This document shows, piece by piece, positions 26,174 through 33,832 of a stretch of 64,000 bases of DNA. The DNA is taken from positions 1,798,001-1,862,000 of the forward strand of contig NC_013192.1 in NCBI RefSeq assembly GCF_000023905.1. The letters are read 5' to 3'. This DNA is from Leptotrichia buccalis C-1013-b (GTDB taxonomy: Bacteria; Fusobacteriota; Fusobacteriia; Fusobacteriales; Leptotrichiaceae). Numbering within the stretch: the first letter of the stretch is position 1; every line of letters starts with the position of its first letter. The notes under the pieces are model-generated. The model ran no database searches and was not told the DNA's origin. It was given only the letters and a program-made list of their open reading frames with translations. The position numbers and the translations under genes are program-made.

Positions 26174-27016
26174 TTATCCTCTTTTAAGTTCAAAAATCAC
26201 AATTTCAGGCTGTGCAAAAAACCTAATAAACATCTCAAGGAAAGCCCCTCCTAATCCCGAAGTAATGTATATTTTATGCCCGTCGTACTCTTTCATTCCG
26301 TATCCATATTTCTTTTTATCTTTTATTGCTGACACAATAATTTTTCCAAAAAAAGTAACTTGTCCGCCGTGAGTATGTCCCGCCAGTGTCATATCAGCCT
26401 TTTCCTTCTCATCTTCTGTCATTTCCTCAAAATATTCAGGATTATGAGTCAAAAACAATACAAAATCTTCTTTTTTTGTACCTTCAAGAGCCTTTTTCGC
26501 ATCAGGCTTTCCATGCCACAAGTCAGTCACTCCCGCAATATATATATTTTCATTGTTAATTGTTATTTTCCTATTTTCATTTACGAGAAGATTAAATCCA
26601 AGTTTTTTCATATTTTCAGCAGTTTCCTTTTCACCTGGATACTCATGATTCCCATAAATCGCATACACTCCAAGTTCTGGAATCTTTATATCCTTCGCAT
26701 CCTCATAAAACTTAGGAATATTTTTCTCCCAAGTCGCATAATCTCCCCCCAGCAGTATCATATCCTTTTTCTGTGCATTAATCAGCTCAATCGCCTTTTT
26801 CTGCTGTTTTTTATTATACCGTGCCATCGTATCATACTGAAAATCTGCAACAAACAGCACTCTCTTTCCATCAAACTCCTTTGGCACATCCTTAGACTTT
26901 ATCTCAATCATTTTAATTTTTATTTGTTTATATTCATAATGTGAATCAATCAAAAACACAATAATTATTGTTAAAAAAACATACAAAACATTAAGAATCC
27001 AACTTTTTCCTTTCAT
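26174..27016 (-). CDS. Membrane-anchored metallophosphoesterase, copy 2
   Basis: 280 residues, same length and motif order as the gene at 24784: membrane helix, VADFQ (Asp58, Gln60), GGDY, GNHEY, THNP, GHTHGGQ. GNHE replaces GNHD. The two are clear paralogs, diverged across their length, with ridA between them. Its start overlaps the upstream membrane-protein gene by 26 bases. Confidence 0.88.
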   Translation of the reverse strand: MKGKSWILNVLYVFLTIIIVFLIDSHYEYKQIKIKMIEIKSKDVPKEFDGKRVLFVADFQYDTMARYNKKQQKKAIELINAQKKDMILLGGDYATWEKNIPKFYEDAKDIKIPELGVYAIYGNHEYPGEKETAENMKKLGFNLLVNENRKITINNENIYIAGVTDLWHGKPDAKKALEGTKKEDFVLFLTHNPEYFEEMTEDEKEKADMTLAGHTHGGQVTFFGKIIVSAIKDKKKYGYGMKEYDGHKIYITSGLGGAFLEMFIRFFAQPEIVIFELKRG

Positions 27017-27437
27017 TTTTTCTCCTTATTAATAAATTTACTCCTAACCCCATAAGAAATATTACATCCAAAGAACCAATATAAGCGATATAACCGTAAA
27101 TAATAAATACCACAAATATTCCCAATTTATCATCCCCAAGTGACAAATCTAAAAATGTTCCTTGAATCCATATCCATAGTATCAATATCTTTACTATAAT
27201 TGCAGCTATTGTTAAAACAATTACAGGTTTTTTCTCAATTTTTGCTTTTACATAAAAATACGAACAAAGTATATTAAGAAAAATCATTATAAAATAAATT
27301 ATTCCTAAATATTTTTCTTCATCAATTTTTAAATACTCTGAAAACAATTCTCCCACCATCACCAATAGAAAAAATATTAAAATATTAAAACAAAGCAAAT
27401 GAATAAAATAAAAACTCCTAAGAAATATTTTTTTCAT
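26991..27437 (-). CDS. Small four-helix membrane protein
   Basis: 148 residues, about four hydrophobic segments (about 8-28, 44-63, 72-92 and 105-135) with a basic tail (RRKNERKK). It is a paralog of the next gene upstream (27418-27867): both begin MKK-[IV]-F and end with [LN]L-x-RR-x-NE. No functional motif. Confidence 0.65.
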   Translation of the reverse strand: MKKIFLRSFYFIHLLCFNILIFFLLVMVGELFSEYLKIDEEKYLGIIYFIMIFLNILCSYFYVKAKIEKKPVIVLTIAAIIVKILILWIWIQGTFLDLSLGDDKLGIFVVFIIYGYIAYIGSLDVIFLMGLGVNLLIRRKNERKKLDS

Positions 27438-27867
27438 TTCTTCTCCTTCTAAATAAATTGAACAATAATCCCAAATAGAAGTATAAATTTGTCATTCCCA
27501 TATAAGCTCCAAAGCCTGCTACCATGAAAAATGCAAAAAATATACTTTCTCCCGTATCATCAAGGGACGTTATATATTTTAATATACAAAAAAGTATTAC
27601 TGCTTTTATTGTTACTATAACTAATGGAGGAATTAACAAACTTTTTTTACCCACTTTTATTTTTGAAATTAAATAAGCAAAAATGAAGCTAATGATAATA
27701 AAAATAATTTCTTCTAGTGAAAATAATCTTTCTAAAATCCACTTATTTTTTATATTTAAACTTTCTAAAAAACTATAAATGCTATTATTAAACCTTATAA
27801 TCACCAAAATAATGTCAAAAAATATTAAAAACAACAAGTAGAATAACCAAAAAAATACTTTTTTCAT
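27418..27867 (-). CDS. Small four-helix membrane protein, paralog
   Basis: 149 residues with four hydrophobic segments and the same basic C-terminus (LFNLFRRRRNEKN) as the gene it overlaps by 20 bases. The pair probably arose by tandem duplication. Function unknown. Confidence 0.65.
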   Translation of the reverse strand: MKKVFFWLFYLLFLIFFDIILVIIRFNNSIYSFLESLNIKNKWILERLFSLEEIIFIIISFIFAYLISKIKVGKKSLLIPPLVIVTIKAVILFCILKYITSLDDTGESIFFAFFMVAGFGAYMGMTNLYFYLGLLFNLFRRRRNEKNIS

Positions 27868-27943
27868 TTTTATTCTCCACCTAATTTTTTATTTAACTAT
27901 TTAAAAATTTCAAAAATTAAATTTTTTCTTTTTCCAAAATCTT

Positions 27944-28135
27944 TTATCCATTAGGGTTATCATCAAGAATTATCGCACAAATAATATAAGCCAACAAGCC
28001 TGTTCCTGCACAAAGAACTAAAATGAGCCACACTATCCTTACAATATTTGAATCAATGTCAAAATATTCCGCAATTCCTCCACATACACCTGTAAGTTTT
28101 CTATCTTTTACTGATTTGTACAATTTCTTTTTCAT
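27944..28135 (-). CDS. PspC-domain protein
   Basis: 63 residues, the PspC domain alone: KLTGVCGGIAEYFDID (about 13-28), then a membrane helix (IVWLILVLCAGTGLLAYIICAIIL). PspC domains act at the inner membrane in envelope-stress sensing and, in short forms, as stress-linked membrane proteins. A GGAGT site precedes the ATG. Confidence 0.9.
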   Translation of the reverse strand: MKKKLYKSVKDRKLTGVCGGIAEYFDIDSNIVRIVWLILVLCAGTGLLAYIICAIILDDNPNG

Positions 28136-28191
28136 AAAATAAAACTCCTTTTTTCATTTGCTTTAAATACGAGTATTTTCTATTTTTCTTC

Positions 28192-28758
28192 CTAATTACT
28201 CACAAATTCCTTAATTTTCTCAAGAAATTTCTTCCTATCCTCATCTTTACCTTTTGCTCTAAAACTATAATGAATCCATTTAGTTTTCTTTATCCCAATT
28301 CCACCAAGATTGGCTTTTTTCATCGTAATCCCAAAACCTGTTATATTTAACAAAAATTTTGGTGCTGTAGCAGTTGTAATCATTTTTGCCGTTTTTACAT
28401 TAGTCAAAAGCCCTTTTATTCCATTCTGTGTATTTTCATATGCAAATCCTTTAACCATAACTTTGTCAAAAAATCCTTTTAATATCGCAGGCATTGACAT
28501 CCACCAGATCGGAAATACAAGTATCAGTTCATCAGTATTTTTCAATATTTTCTGATATTTTAAAACTAAAGGATCAACACTTTTCCCTTGTGAATACAAA
28601 GATAATTCTTCTTCTGTCATTACAGGATTAAATCCATCCTTATTCAAATCTATAATTGTATATTTTTCTTTTATTTCATCAAGTTTTTGGACTATATTAT
28701 CTAAAATTGCCTTGTTAAAACTTTTGCTGTAAGGATGTGAAAAAACTATTGTTTTCAT
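28192..28758 (-). CDS. NAD(P)H:quinone oxidoreductase-like flavoprotein
   Basis: 188 residues, flavodoxin-2 fold. The FMN-binding start (SHPYSKSFNKAI), FPIWWMSMPAILKGFFDKV (about 80-98) and a cofactor-contacting TATAPKF loop match the MdaB/YwrO/KefF group, which reduces quinones or electrophiles with NAD(P)H. Two near-identical palindromes lie 140-210 bases upstream and suggest control by a TetR-type repressor, typical for such detoxification enzymes. Confidence 0.87.
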   Translation of the reverse strand: MKTIVFSHPYSKSFNKAILDNIVQKLDEIKEKYTIIDLNKDGFNPVMTEEELSLYSQGKSVDPLVLKYQKILKNTDELILVFPIWWMSMPAILKGFFDKVMVKGFAYENTQNGIKGLLTNVKTAKMITTATAPKFLLNITGFGITMKKANLGGIGIKKTKWIHYSFRAKGKDEDRKKFLEKIKEFVSN

Positions 28759-28896
28759 TTTTGAATTCCCTCTTTTCTATAAATAATTTTTCAAAATACT
28801 TTATTAAAACTTTTTGGATACATTTAAATTTAATACAAAAATTAGCGATTTCCATATTTAAAAAAATTTTTAACCTATAATCTTTGAAATTAATTT

Positions 28897-28913
28897 GGCG
28901 AACAGTGTTCGCC
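28897..28913. promoter_or_regulatory. Perfect 17-bp palindromic operator candidate
   Basis: GGCGAACA-G-TGTTCGCC is a perfect dyad in an otherwise very AT-rich intergenic stretch, upstream of the flavoprotein gene. The size and form fit a TetR-family dimer site. No TetR gene is adjacent. Confidence 0.65.
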
Positions 28914-28954
28914 ATTTTCCAAAACCATAAAACAATAAAAGTTTTCTAAATTAT

Positions 28955-28969
28955 GCGAACGGTGTTCAC
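28955..28969. promoter_or_regulatory. Second operator candidate, same motif
   Basis: GCGAACGGTGTTCAC matches the first site's core GCGAAC-x-GTGTTC-x-C with two differences. The centres of the two sites are 57 bases apart. Recurrence of the motif makes chance unlikely. Confidence 0.6.
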
Positions 28970-29035
28970 ACTTTTTGTATTTAAAAAATCAGAAAATTCC
29001 CTCCATCTCTACCTAAACTAACATTAGTATTTTAT

Positions 29036-29434
29036 CTATTCTTTTACTTTCAAAACTAAAGGCTTTCCTATAATAAGACACAAATTACCCAATACACCAA
29101 GTGTCAAAGCGCTTAAAAGGAATTTACTTGTTTCTATTTCTCCATTTAAAGTTTTAAATAATAAAATTGTAATTGAAAGCCAAAATATCAAAGCAAATAA
29201 CCAATTTTTCCAATTAAATCTTATTTCAATTTCCATAACTTCTTTTTCAATATTTATTTTTTGTTCCGAACTTTTAACAAAAAGTGTACTTGCTTTAATT
29301 GTATGTTCTCCATAATCTACATATTCAATTTCTTTTTTTGTTCCTTTAAATGTTATAATTTCATCATCTAGAAAAAAATTCATTGAAATATTTTGTCTAA
29401 TATTTGATTTATCATTTATAATCAATTTAGGCAT
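29036..29434 (-). CDS. Hypothetical membrane protein
   Basis: 132 residues. A soluble beta-rich N-terminus (about 1-70) precedes two hydrophobic helices (about 77-95 and 105-123). I do not recognise it. Immediately upstream lies a duplicated leuA 3' end, so this gene sits where the true leuA tail would be followed by the next gene. Confidence 0.6.
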   Translation of the reverse strand: MPKLIINDKSNIRQNISMNFFLDDEIITFKGTKKEIEYVDYGEHTIKASTLFVKSSEQKINIEKEVMEIEIRFNWKNWLFALIFWLSITILLFKTLNGEIETSKFLLSALTLGVLGNLCLIIGKPLVLKVKE

Positions 29435-29459
29435 AAGTTTCCCTCTCGATCATTCAGAA

Positions 29460-29565
29460 TTATTTATTATAAAGCCTATTTATCCTATTAATATAAGCCT
29501 TTATACTTGCTTCCACAACATCTGTACTTTGTCTTCTACCAATAGATCTATTTCCATTTTCATCT
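29460..29565 (-). pseudogene. leuA 3'-end remnant
   Basis: An open frame ending in TAA (29460-29462) reads NGNRSIGRRQSTDVVEASIK and then AYINRINRLYNK. This matches the leuA C-terminus (NGNRFIGRGQSTDVVEASIK, AYINGINRLYSN). The DNA is closely similar over about 100 bases and then similarity ends. The intact leuA lies beyond the intervening DUF4865 gene. Confidence 0.8.
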
Positions 29566-29614
29566 TTCCAAAATCAATTTTAATTATCGTAAAATCTATT
29601 TCTTTTATCTTAAT

Positions 29615-30121
29615 TTATTGAGAAATATGTAAAACTTCGTACACTTTTGAATTTTCTACTTCTTTAGGAGCATCTTCAAAAAAATAATACTCCGTATATT
29701 TCCAATTTTCAGGGTTATATACTAATGTTCTTCCGACAATTTTATCATCTGATATAGAAAATTCCATTCTTTTCATTTTTTCCATCGGTTTTGTTTCATT
29801 CTCTATTTCCAATAAATATTTTGCTTTAGAAAAGTTTTCATTAAACTCTTGCAACAATGGTATTCCAATATTTATAGTCTGCCAGCCAAAAGAATTTAAA
29901 ATATTATCATAGAAACCATCAAATATGAATTTATTCATTCCTTTGTTATCTTTCCAGAAGTATAATGGCGAATATTCTTTATTTTCCTCAGAAATTAAAT
30001 AGGCTTTAAAAAATAAATCTTCAAATCCATCTGTTTTAAATCCATTTTCTTGCACTCTTTTTCTAATATTGTTCATATCAAAATCATTTGGAAGTTTTAC
30101 TTTATACTGCATCATTATCAT
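29615..30121 (-). CDS. DUF4865-family protein
   Basis: 168 residues. The start (MMQYKVKLPNDFDMNNIRKR), FFKAYLI, YSPLYFWKDNKGMNKFIFDG and INIGIPL match DUF4865 as I know it. The family is of unknown function, cytosolic. A GGAG site lies nine bases before the ATG at 30121. The gene stands between leuA and a copied leuA tail, so it appears to have been inserted together with that tail. Confidence 0.75.
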   Translation of the reverse strand: MIMMQYKVKLPNDFDMNNIRKRVQENGFKTDGFEDLFFKAYLISEENKEYSPLYFWKDNKGMNKFIFDGFYDNILNSFGWQTINIGIPLLQEFNENFSKAKYLLEIENETKPMEKMKRMEFSISDDKIVGRTLVYNPENWKYTEYYFFEDAPKEVENSKVYEVLHISQ

Positions 30122-30146
30122 GTTTTTTATTCTCCTGTATTTTCAC

Positions 30147-31658
30147 TTAATTACTGTATAGTCTATTTATCCCATTAATATAAGCCTTTATACTAGCCTC
30201 CACAACATCCGTACTTTGCCCTCTACCAATAAATCTGTTTCCATTTTTCTCGATAATCACAACTACTTGTGCCTGTGCATCAGTATCTCCAGTTATTGCC
30301 TCCAGCTTGTATTCTTCTAGAACAAAAGTATCACTTACTGCTAGATTAACGGCATTATAAGCCGCATCAACAGGTCCATCTCCAAGAGCTTCTTTAATCA
30401 GTTTTTCTCCATCCAGTTCAATTGTAACTGTGGCTTTTGGCTTTTTCCCTTCCTGTCTTGAAATTTCAAAGTGGGCCAGTTTTATTCTTCCTTCTATTTT
30501 TGCCGCTTCTCCAGCAACTAATGCGATAATGTCTTCATCTAAAACATATTTTTTCTTGTCTGCCAATTTTTTAAACTGTGCAAATAATTCTTCTACTCTG
30601 TCACTTCCAACATGATTAAATCCTAATGATTCTAATTTTTGTACAAAAGCGTGTTTTCCTGAATGTTTTCCAAGCACTAAACTGTCCGGATTTCTTCCAA
30701 CAGATTCTGGGCTCATAATTTCGTAAGTTTCAGGATTTGCTAATACTCCATGTTGATGAATTCCTGATTCGTGTGCAAAGGCATTCGCTCCAACAATTGC
30801 TTTATTTGGCTGTGTTGAAACTCCTGTCAAAAGGCTTACTAATTTACTTGTTGGGTAGATTTGCTTTGAATCAATGTTTGTGTAATATTCTTCAAACAAG
30901 TCTTTTCTCGTTTTCAAAATCATTGCAATCTCTTCAAGTGAAGTATTCCCAGCTCTTTCTCCCAGTCCATTAATTGTACACTCAATCTGAGTTGCTCCAG
31001 CTTGAATCGCCGCAACCGAATTTGCCACAGAAAGTCCCAAATCATCATGGCAATGCACAGAAATATCCACATTTTCAATCCCTTTAACATTGTTTTTCAA
31101 ATAAGTTATAAGTTCAAACATTTCATTTGGAGTTCTATAACCTACTGTATCAGGTACATTAAGTGTAGTGGCTCCAGCTTTTATAGCTATTTCATATACT
31201 TCCACCAAAAATTCCTTTTCAGTTCTAGTCGCATCTTCTGAAGAAAATTCAATATCGTCAATAAACGATTTTGCATAAGACACCATTTCTTTTACTCTAT
31301 CTAAAATCTGCTCTTTTGTCATTTTTAGTTTGTATTCTCTATGAATCGGAGAAGTTGCAATAAATGTATGTATTCTTGGTTTTTTTGCATTTTTCACTGC
31401 CTCTGCCGCTACTTCAATATCTTTTTTCACAGCTCTCGCCAAACTTGTAACTGTAGATTTCTCAATATTTTCAGCAATTAATTTAACTGATTCAAAATCT
31501 CCTGGTGATGCCACCGCAAATCCAGCTTCTATCACATCCACCCCAAGACTTTCAAGCTGTTTTGCAATTCTCAATTTTTCCTGTGTATTAAGATTGACAC
31601 GTGGTGTCTGCTCCCCATCTCTTAGCGTTGTATCAAATATTTTAATATGTTTTTTCAT
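30147..31658 (-). CDS. leuA: 2-isopropylmalate synthase
   Basis: 503 residues from the ATG at 31658; an AAGGAGGAG site five bases before it decides against an upstream ATG at 31688. It condenses acetyl-CoA with 2-oxoisovalerate, the committed step of leucine synthesis. DTTLRDGEQ (about 9-17) and HCHDDLG supply the metal site, GAGNTSLEE-like GERAGNTSLEE follows, and the C-terminal ~120 residues form the leucine-sensing regulatory domain, so feedback inhibition is expected. Confidence 0.96.
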   Translation of the reverse strand: MKKHIKIFDTTLRDGEQTPRVNLNTQEKLRIAKQLESLGVDVIEAGFAVASPGDFESVKLIAENIEKSTVTSLARAVKKDIEVAAEAVKNAKKPRIHTFIATSPIHREYKLKMTKEQILDRVKEMVSYAKSFIDDIEFSSEDATRTEKEFLVEVYEIAIKAGATTLNVPDTVGYRTPNEMFELITYLKNNVKGIENVDISVHCHDDLGLSVANSVAAIQAGATQIECTINGLGERAGNTSLEEIAMILKTRKDLFEEYYTNIDSKQIYPTSKLVSLLTGVSTQPNKAIVGANAFAHESGIHQHGVLANPETYEIMSPESVGRNPDSLVLGKHSGKHAFVQKLESLGFNHVGSDRVEELFAQFKKLADKKKYVLDEDIIALVAGEAAKIEGRIKLAHFEISRQEGKKPKATVTIELDGEKLIKEALGDGPVDAAYNAVNLAVSDTFVLEEYKLEAITGDTDAQAQVVVIIEKNGNRFIGRGQSTDVVEASIKAYINGINRLYSN

Positions 31659-31695
31659 TGTCTCCTCCTTATAGGTAATGCTTTTCATTTTATTT

Positions 31696-32391
31696 TTATT
31701 TTATAGAATAAATTGCTGCCTGCTCTGCATGAATAATCGCTGTATCAAATAATGGAACATCAGTATCCGCATTTTTTATAAGAAGCCCTATTTCAGTACA
31801 GCCTAATATTATTCCTTCTGCACCTTTGTTTTTTAGCTTATCAACAATTTCTAAAAATTTCTTTTTTGAATTAGAATTTATAATTCCAAGACAAAGTTCG
31901 TCATATATTATTTTATTTATAATTTCTATATCATTTTTATCAGGTATTATAACATTTATACCCTTTTCAATAAGTTTTGATTTGTAAAAATCCTGTTCCA
32001 TTGTATATTTTGTTCCAAGCAATGCTATATTTTTTAATCCTTTTTCTAATATTTTCTCTGCTGTCATTTCAGCAATATGCAATATTGGAATGGAGATTTT
32101 TTCTTTAATTTGGTTAACAACCTTGTGCATTGTATTTGTGCAAATAACTATGAAATCTGCTCCTGCTTTTTCAAGATTATTAGCAGCTTCTCCCAAGATT
32201 TCTCCACTTTTTTCCCAGTTGCCATTTGCCTGACATTCTTCTATTTCCTGAAAATCAACGCTATATAATATACATTTAGCTGAATGTAATCCTCCTAGTT
32301 TTTCTTTAATTGTTTCATTTATTATTTTATAATAAGTTACTGTGCTTTCCCAGCTCATTCCTCCTATTAGTCCTATTGTTTTCAAATTCAT
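31696..32391 (-). CDS. Aspartate/glutamate racemase family protein
   Basis: 231 residues. GLIGGMSWEST (about 7-17), the first catalytic Cys84 in ICTNTMHK and the second in ILGCTEIG (about 195) are intact, so PLP-independent racemisation of aspartate or glutamate is likely. D-aspartate or D-glutamate could feed peptidoglycan. It lies 38 bases ahead of leuA. Confidence 0.9.
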   Translation of the reverse strand: MNLKTIGLIGGMSWESTVTYYKIINETIKEKLGGLHSAKCILYSVDFQEIEECQANGNWEKSGEILGEAANNLEKAGADFIVICTNTMHKVVNQIKEKISIPILHIAEMTAEKILEKGLKNIALLGTKYTMEQDFYKSKLIEKGINVIIPDKNDIEIINKIIYDELCLGIINSNSKKKFLEIVDKLKNKGAEGIILGCTEIGLLIKNADTDVPLFDTAIIHAEQAAIYSIK

Positions 32392-32414
32392 CTTCCTCTC
32401 AAAATAAAGATTCT

Positions 32415-33164
32415 CTATTCTTTCACAGCCTCAAATCTCAATCTAATATAATCTGCCAGAATTTGTCCATTCTCATTTTTTTCAAGTTCATTTTCTAATT
32501 TTTCTGTTATTTCATCTATCAATTTTTCGTGTAATTCAACAGGAATATTCACAAGAATAGGTGCTGAAAAAGTTTGAAGCCATCCCTTTATTCCAGTTGG
32601 AAGCAAAGTAGGACGGGGAAAGCTTATCATTCTTTTTACTTTCAATCCATATTTTTCAAGTAATTTCGTTTTTTCTTCCGGAGTTGGAAAAAACCAGCAT
32701 TTCTTAGCTTTCAAGTTATGTTTTTCTACAGTTTCAAAAATAGCATTTTCTATTTTTCCCACATTTCCTTTACAGCCCGTCTCGGCTACAAAACGTCCGC
32801 CTTTTTTCAAGGCTCTAGATACTCCTTCCATTACTTTCTCGGGATTAGTCATCCAATGTAACGCCGCATTGGAAAAAATCGCATCAAACTCATTTTCAAA
32901 CTTCATATTCTGTGCATCTCCCTGCACTGCCTCAACTCCAATTTTTCTTGTCGCCTCAACAAATTTCTGACTTCCATCAAGCCCTAAAACTTTGCACCCA
33001 TATTCGGTAATTTTCTTAGTTAATACTCCATCTCCACAGCCCAAATCCAAGATATACTCATCTTTTTGAGGATTTAGCCATTCAATCAAATCTTCTCCGT
33101 AAACTGATACAAAACGTGCATTTTTCTCATATTTTTCCTTTTCCCAATGCTGACTTACACTCAT
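32415..33164 (-). CDS. Class I SAM-dependent methyltransferase
   Basis: 249 residues. The SAM motif LDLGCGDGVLTKKI (about 40-53), the acidic loop GLDGS, QGDAQNM and NAALHWM match the Methyltransf_11/trans-aconitate methyltransferase-like group. The small-molecule substrate is unknown. It precedes the racemase gene by 23 bases. Confidence 0.88.
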   Translation of the reverse strand: MSVSQHWEKEKYEKNARFVSVYGEDLIEWLNPQKDEYILDLGCGDGVLTKKITEYGCKVLGLDGSQKFVEATRKIGVEAVQGDAQNMKFENEFDAIFSNAALHWMTNPEKVMEGVSRALKKGGRFVAETGCKGNVGKIENAIFETVEKHNLKAKKCWFFPTPEEKTKLLEKYGLKVKRMISFPRPTLLPTGIKGWLQTFSAPILVNIPVELHEKLIDEITEKLENELEKNENGQILADYIRLRFEAVKE

Positions 33165-33265
33165 TTCAGTATTTCCCTTCTATACTTTTTGTTTTTTGAA
33201 ATTATACTCTAATTTCTTTATTTATTTAATAGATATGTTTGATAATTTGGTATTTTTGTTTTGAC

Positions 33266-33283
33266 AAGGGGACTTTACCCCCT
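33266..33283. repeat. GGGG/CCCC intergenic hairpin
   Basis: AAGGGGACTTTACCCCCT lies between ilvN and the methyltransferase gene, preceded by TTGAC. It shares form and flanks with the elements at 10518 and 49027. It has no clear U-run in the direction of ilvN transcription. Confidence 0.4.
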
Positions 33284-33343
33284 GCCGAATAATATTCAAT
33301 CTGAATAAATAATTATAATTTTTAAGTTTGATTTTTAAAAATA

Positions 33344-33832
33344 TTACATTTTTTCTCCACGGCTCATTGCTACAACCCCTGTTTTGGCAATTTCCAGTAT
33401 TCCGTAACTTTTCATCATTTCCACAAATCCACGTAATTTTTTTACATTTCCTGTAAGTTCTACCACAAGCGAGTTCGGTGCCACATCTAGTACTTTTCCA
33501 CGATAAATATCCGCAATTTGAACGATTTGAGCTCTAGTTTGAGCGTCAGATTTTACTTTTATAAGCATAAGTTCACGTCTTATAACGCCTTCTGCTGGGA
33601 AAATCTTTACTTTTACAACATCAACTATTTTATAAACTTGTTTTTGAATCTGATTTAATGCTTTGTCATCTCCATCTACAGTAAGTGTTAGTCTTGCGTA
33701 ACCTGGTTTATTTGTAACTCCAGCAGTCATTTTATTTACTGAATATCCTCTTCTGTTGAAAAGGGACATTATTCTTGCTACAATTCCATTTGTATTTTTG
33801 GTAATTATCAATATTTCATGCTCTTTATTCAT
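33344..33832 (-). CDS. ilvN: Acetolactate synthase small (regulatory) subunit
   Basis: 162 residues. The N-terminal ACT domain (ILIITKNTNGIVARIMSLFN, RRGYSVNKMTAG) binds valine and relays feedback inhibition to IlvB; the C-terminal half (ELMLIKVKSDAQTR, then GILEIAKTGVVAMSRG) is the ALS_ss_C domain. It overlaps ilvB by 8 bases, ensuring paired translation. Confidence 0.97.
   Translation of the reverse strand: MNKEHEILIITKNTNGIVARIMSLFNRRGYSVNKMTAGVTNKPGYARLTLTVDGDDKALNQIQKQVYKIVDVVKVKIFPAEGVIRRELMLIKVKSDAQTRAQIVQIADIYRGKVLDVAPNSLVVELTGNVKKLRGFVEMMKSYGILEIAKTGVVAMSRGEKM

Noticed and set aside
26360-26944. 194-codon plus-strand frame
   Set aside because: Antisense of the second metallophosphoesterase gene, with no ribosome site.
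28715-28915. 66-codon minus frame beginning MANTVRQ
   Set aside because: Its start is the palindromic operator itself and its end overlaps the flavoprotein gene; no ribosome site and no family resemblance.
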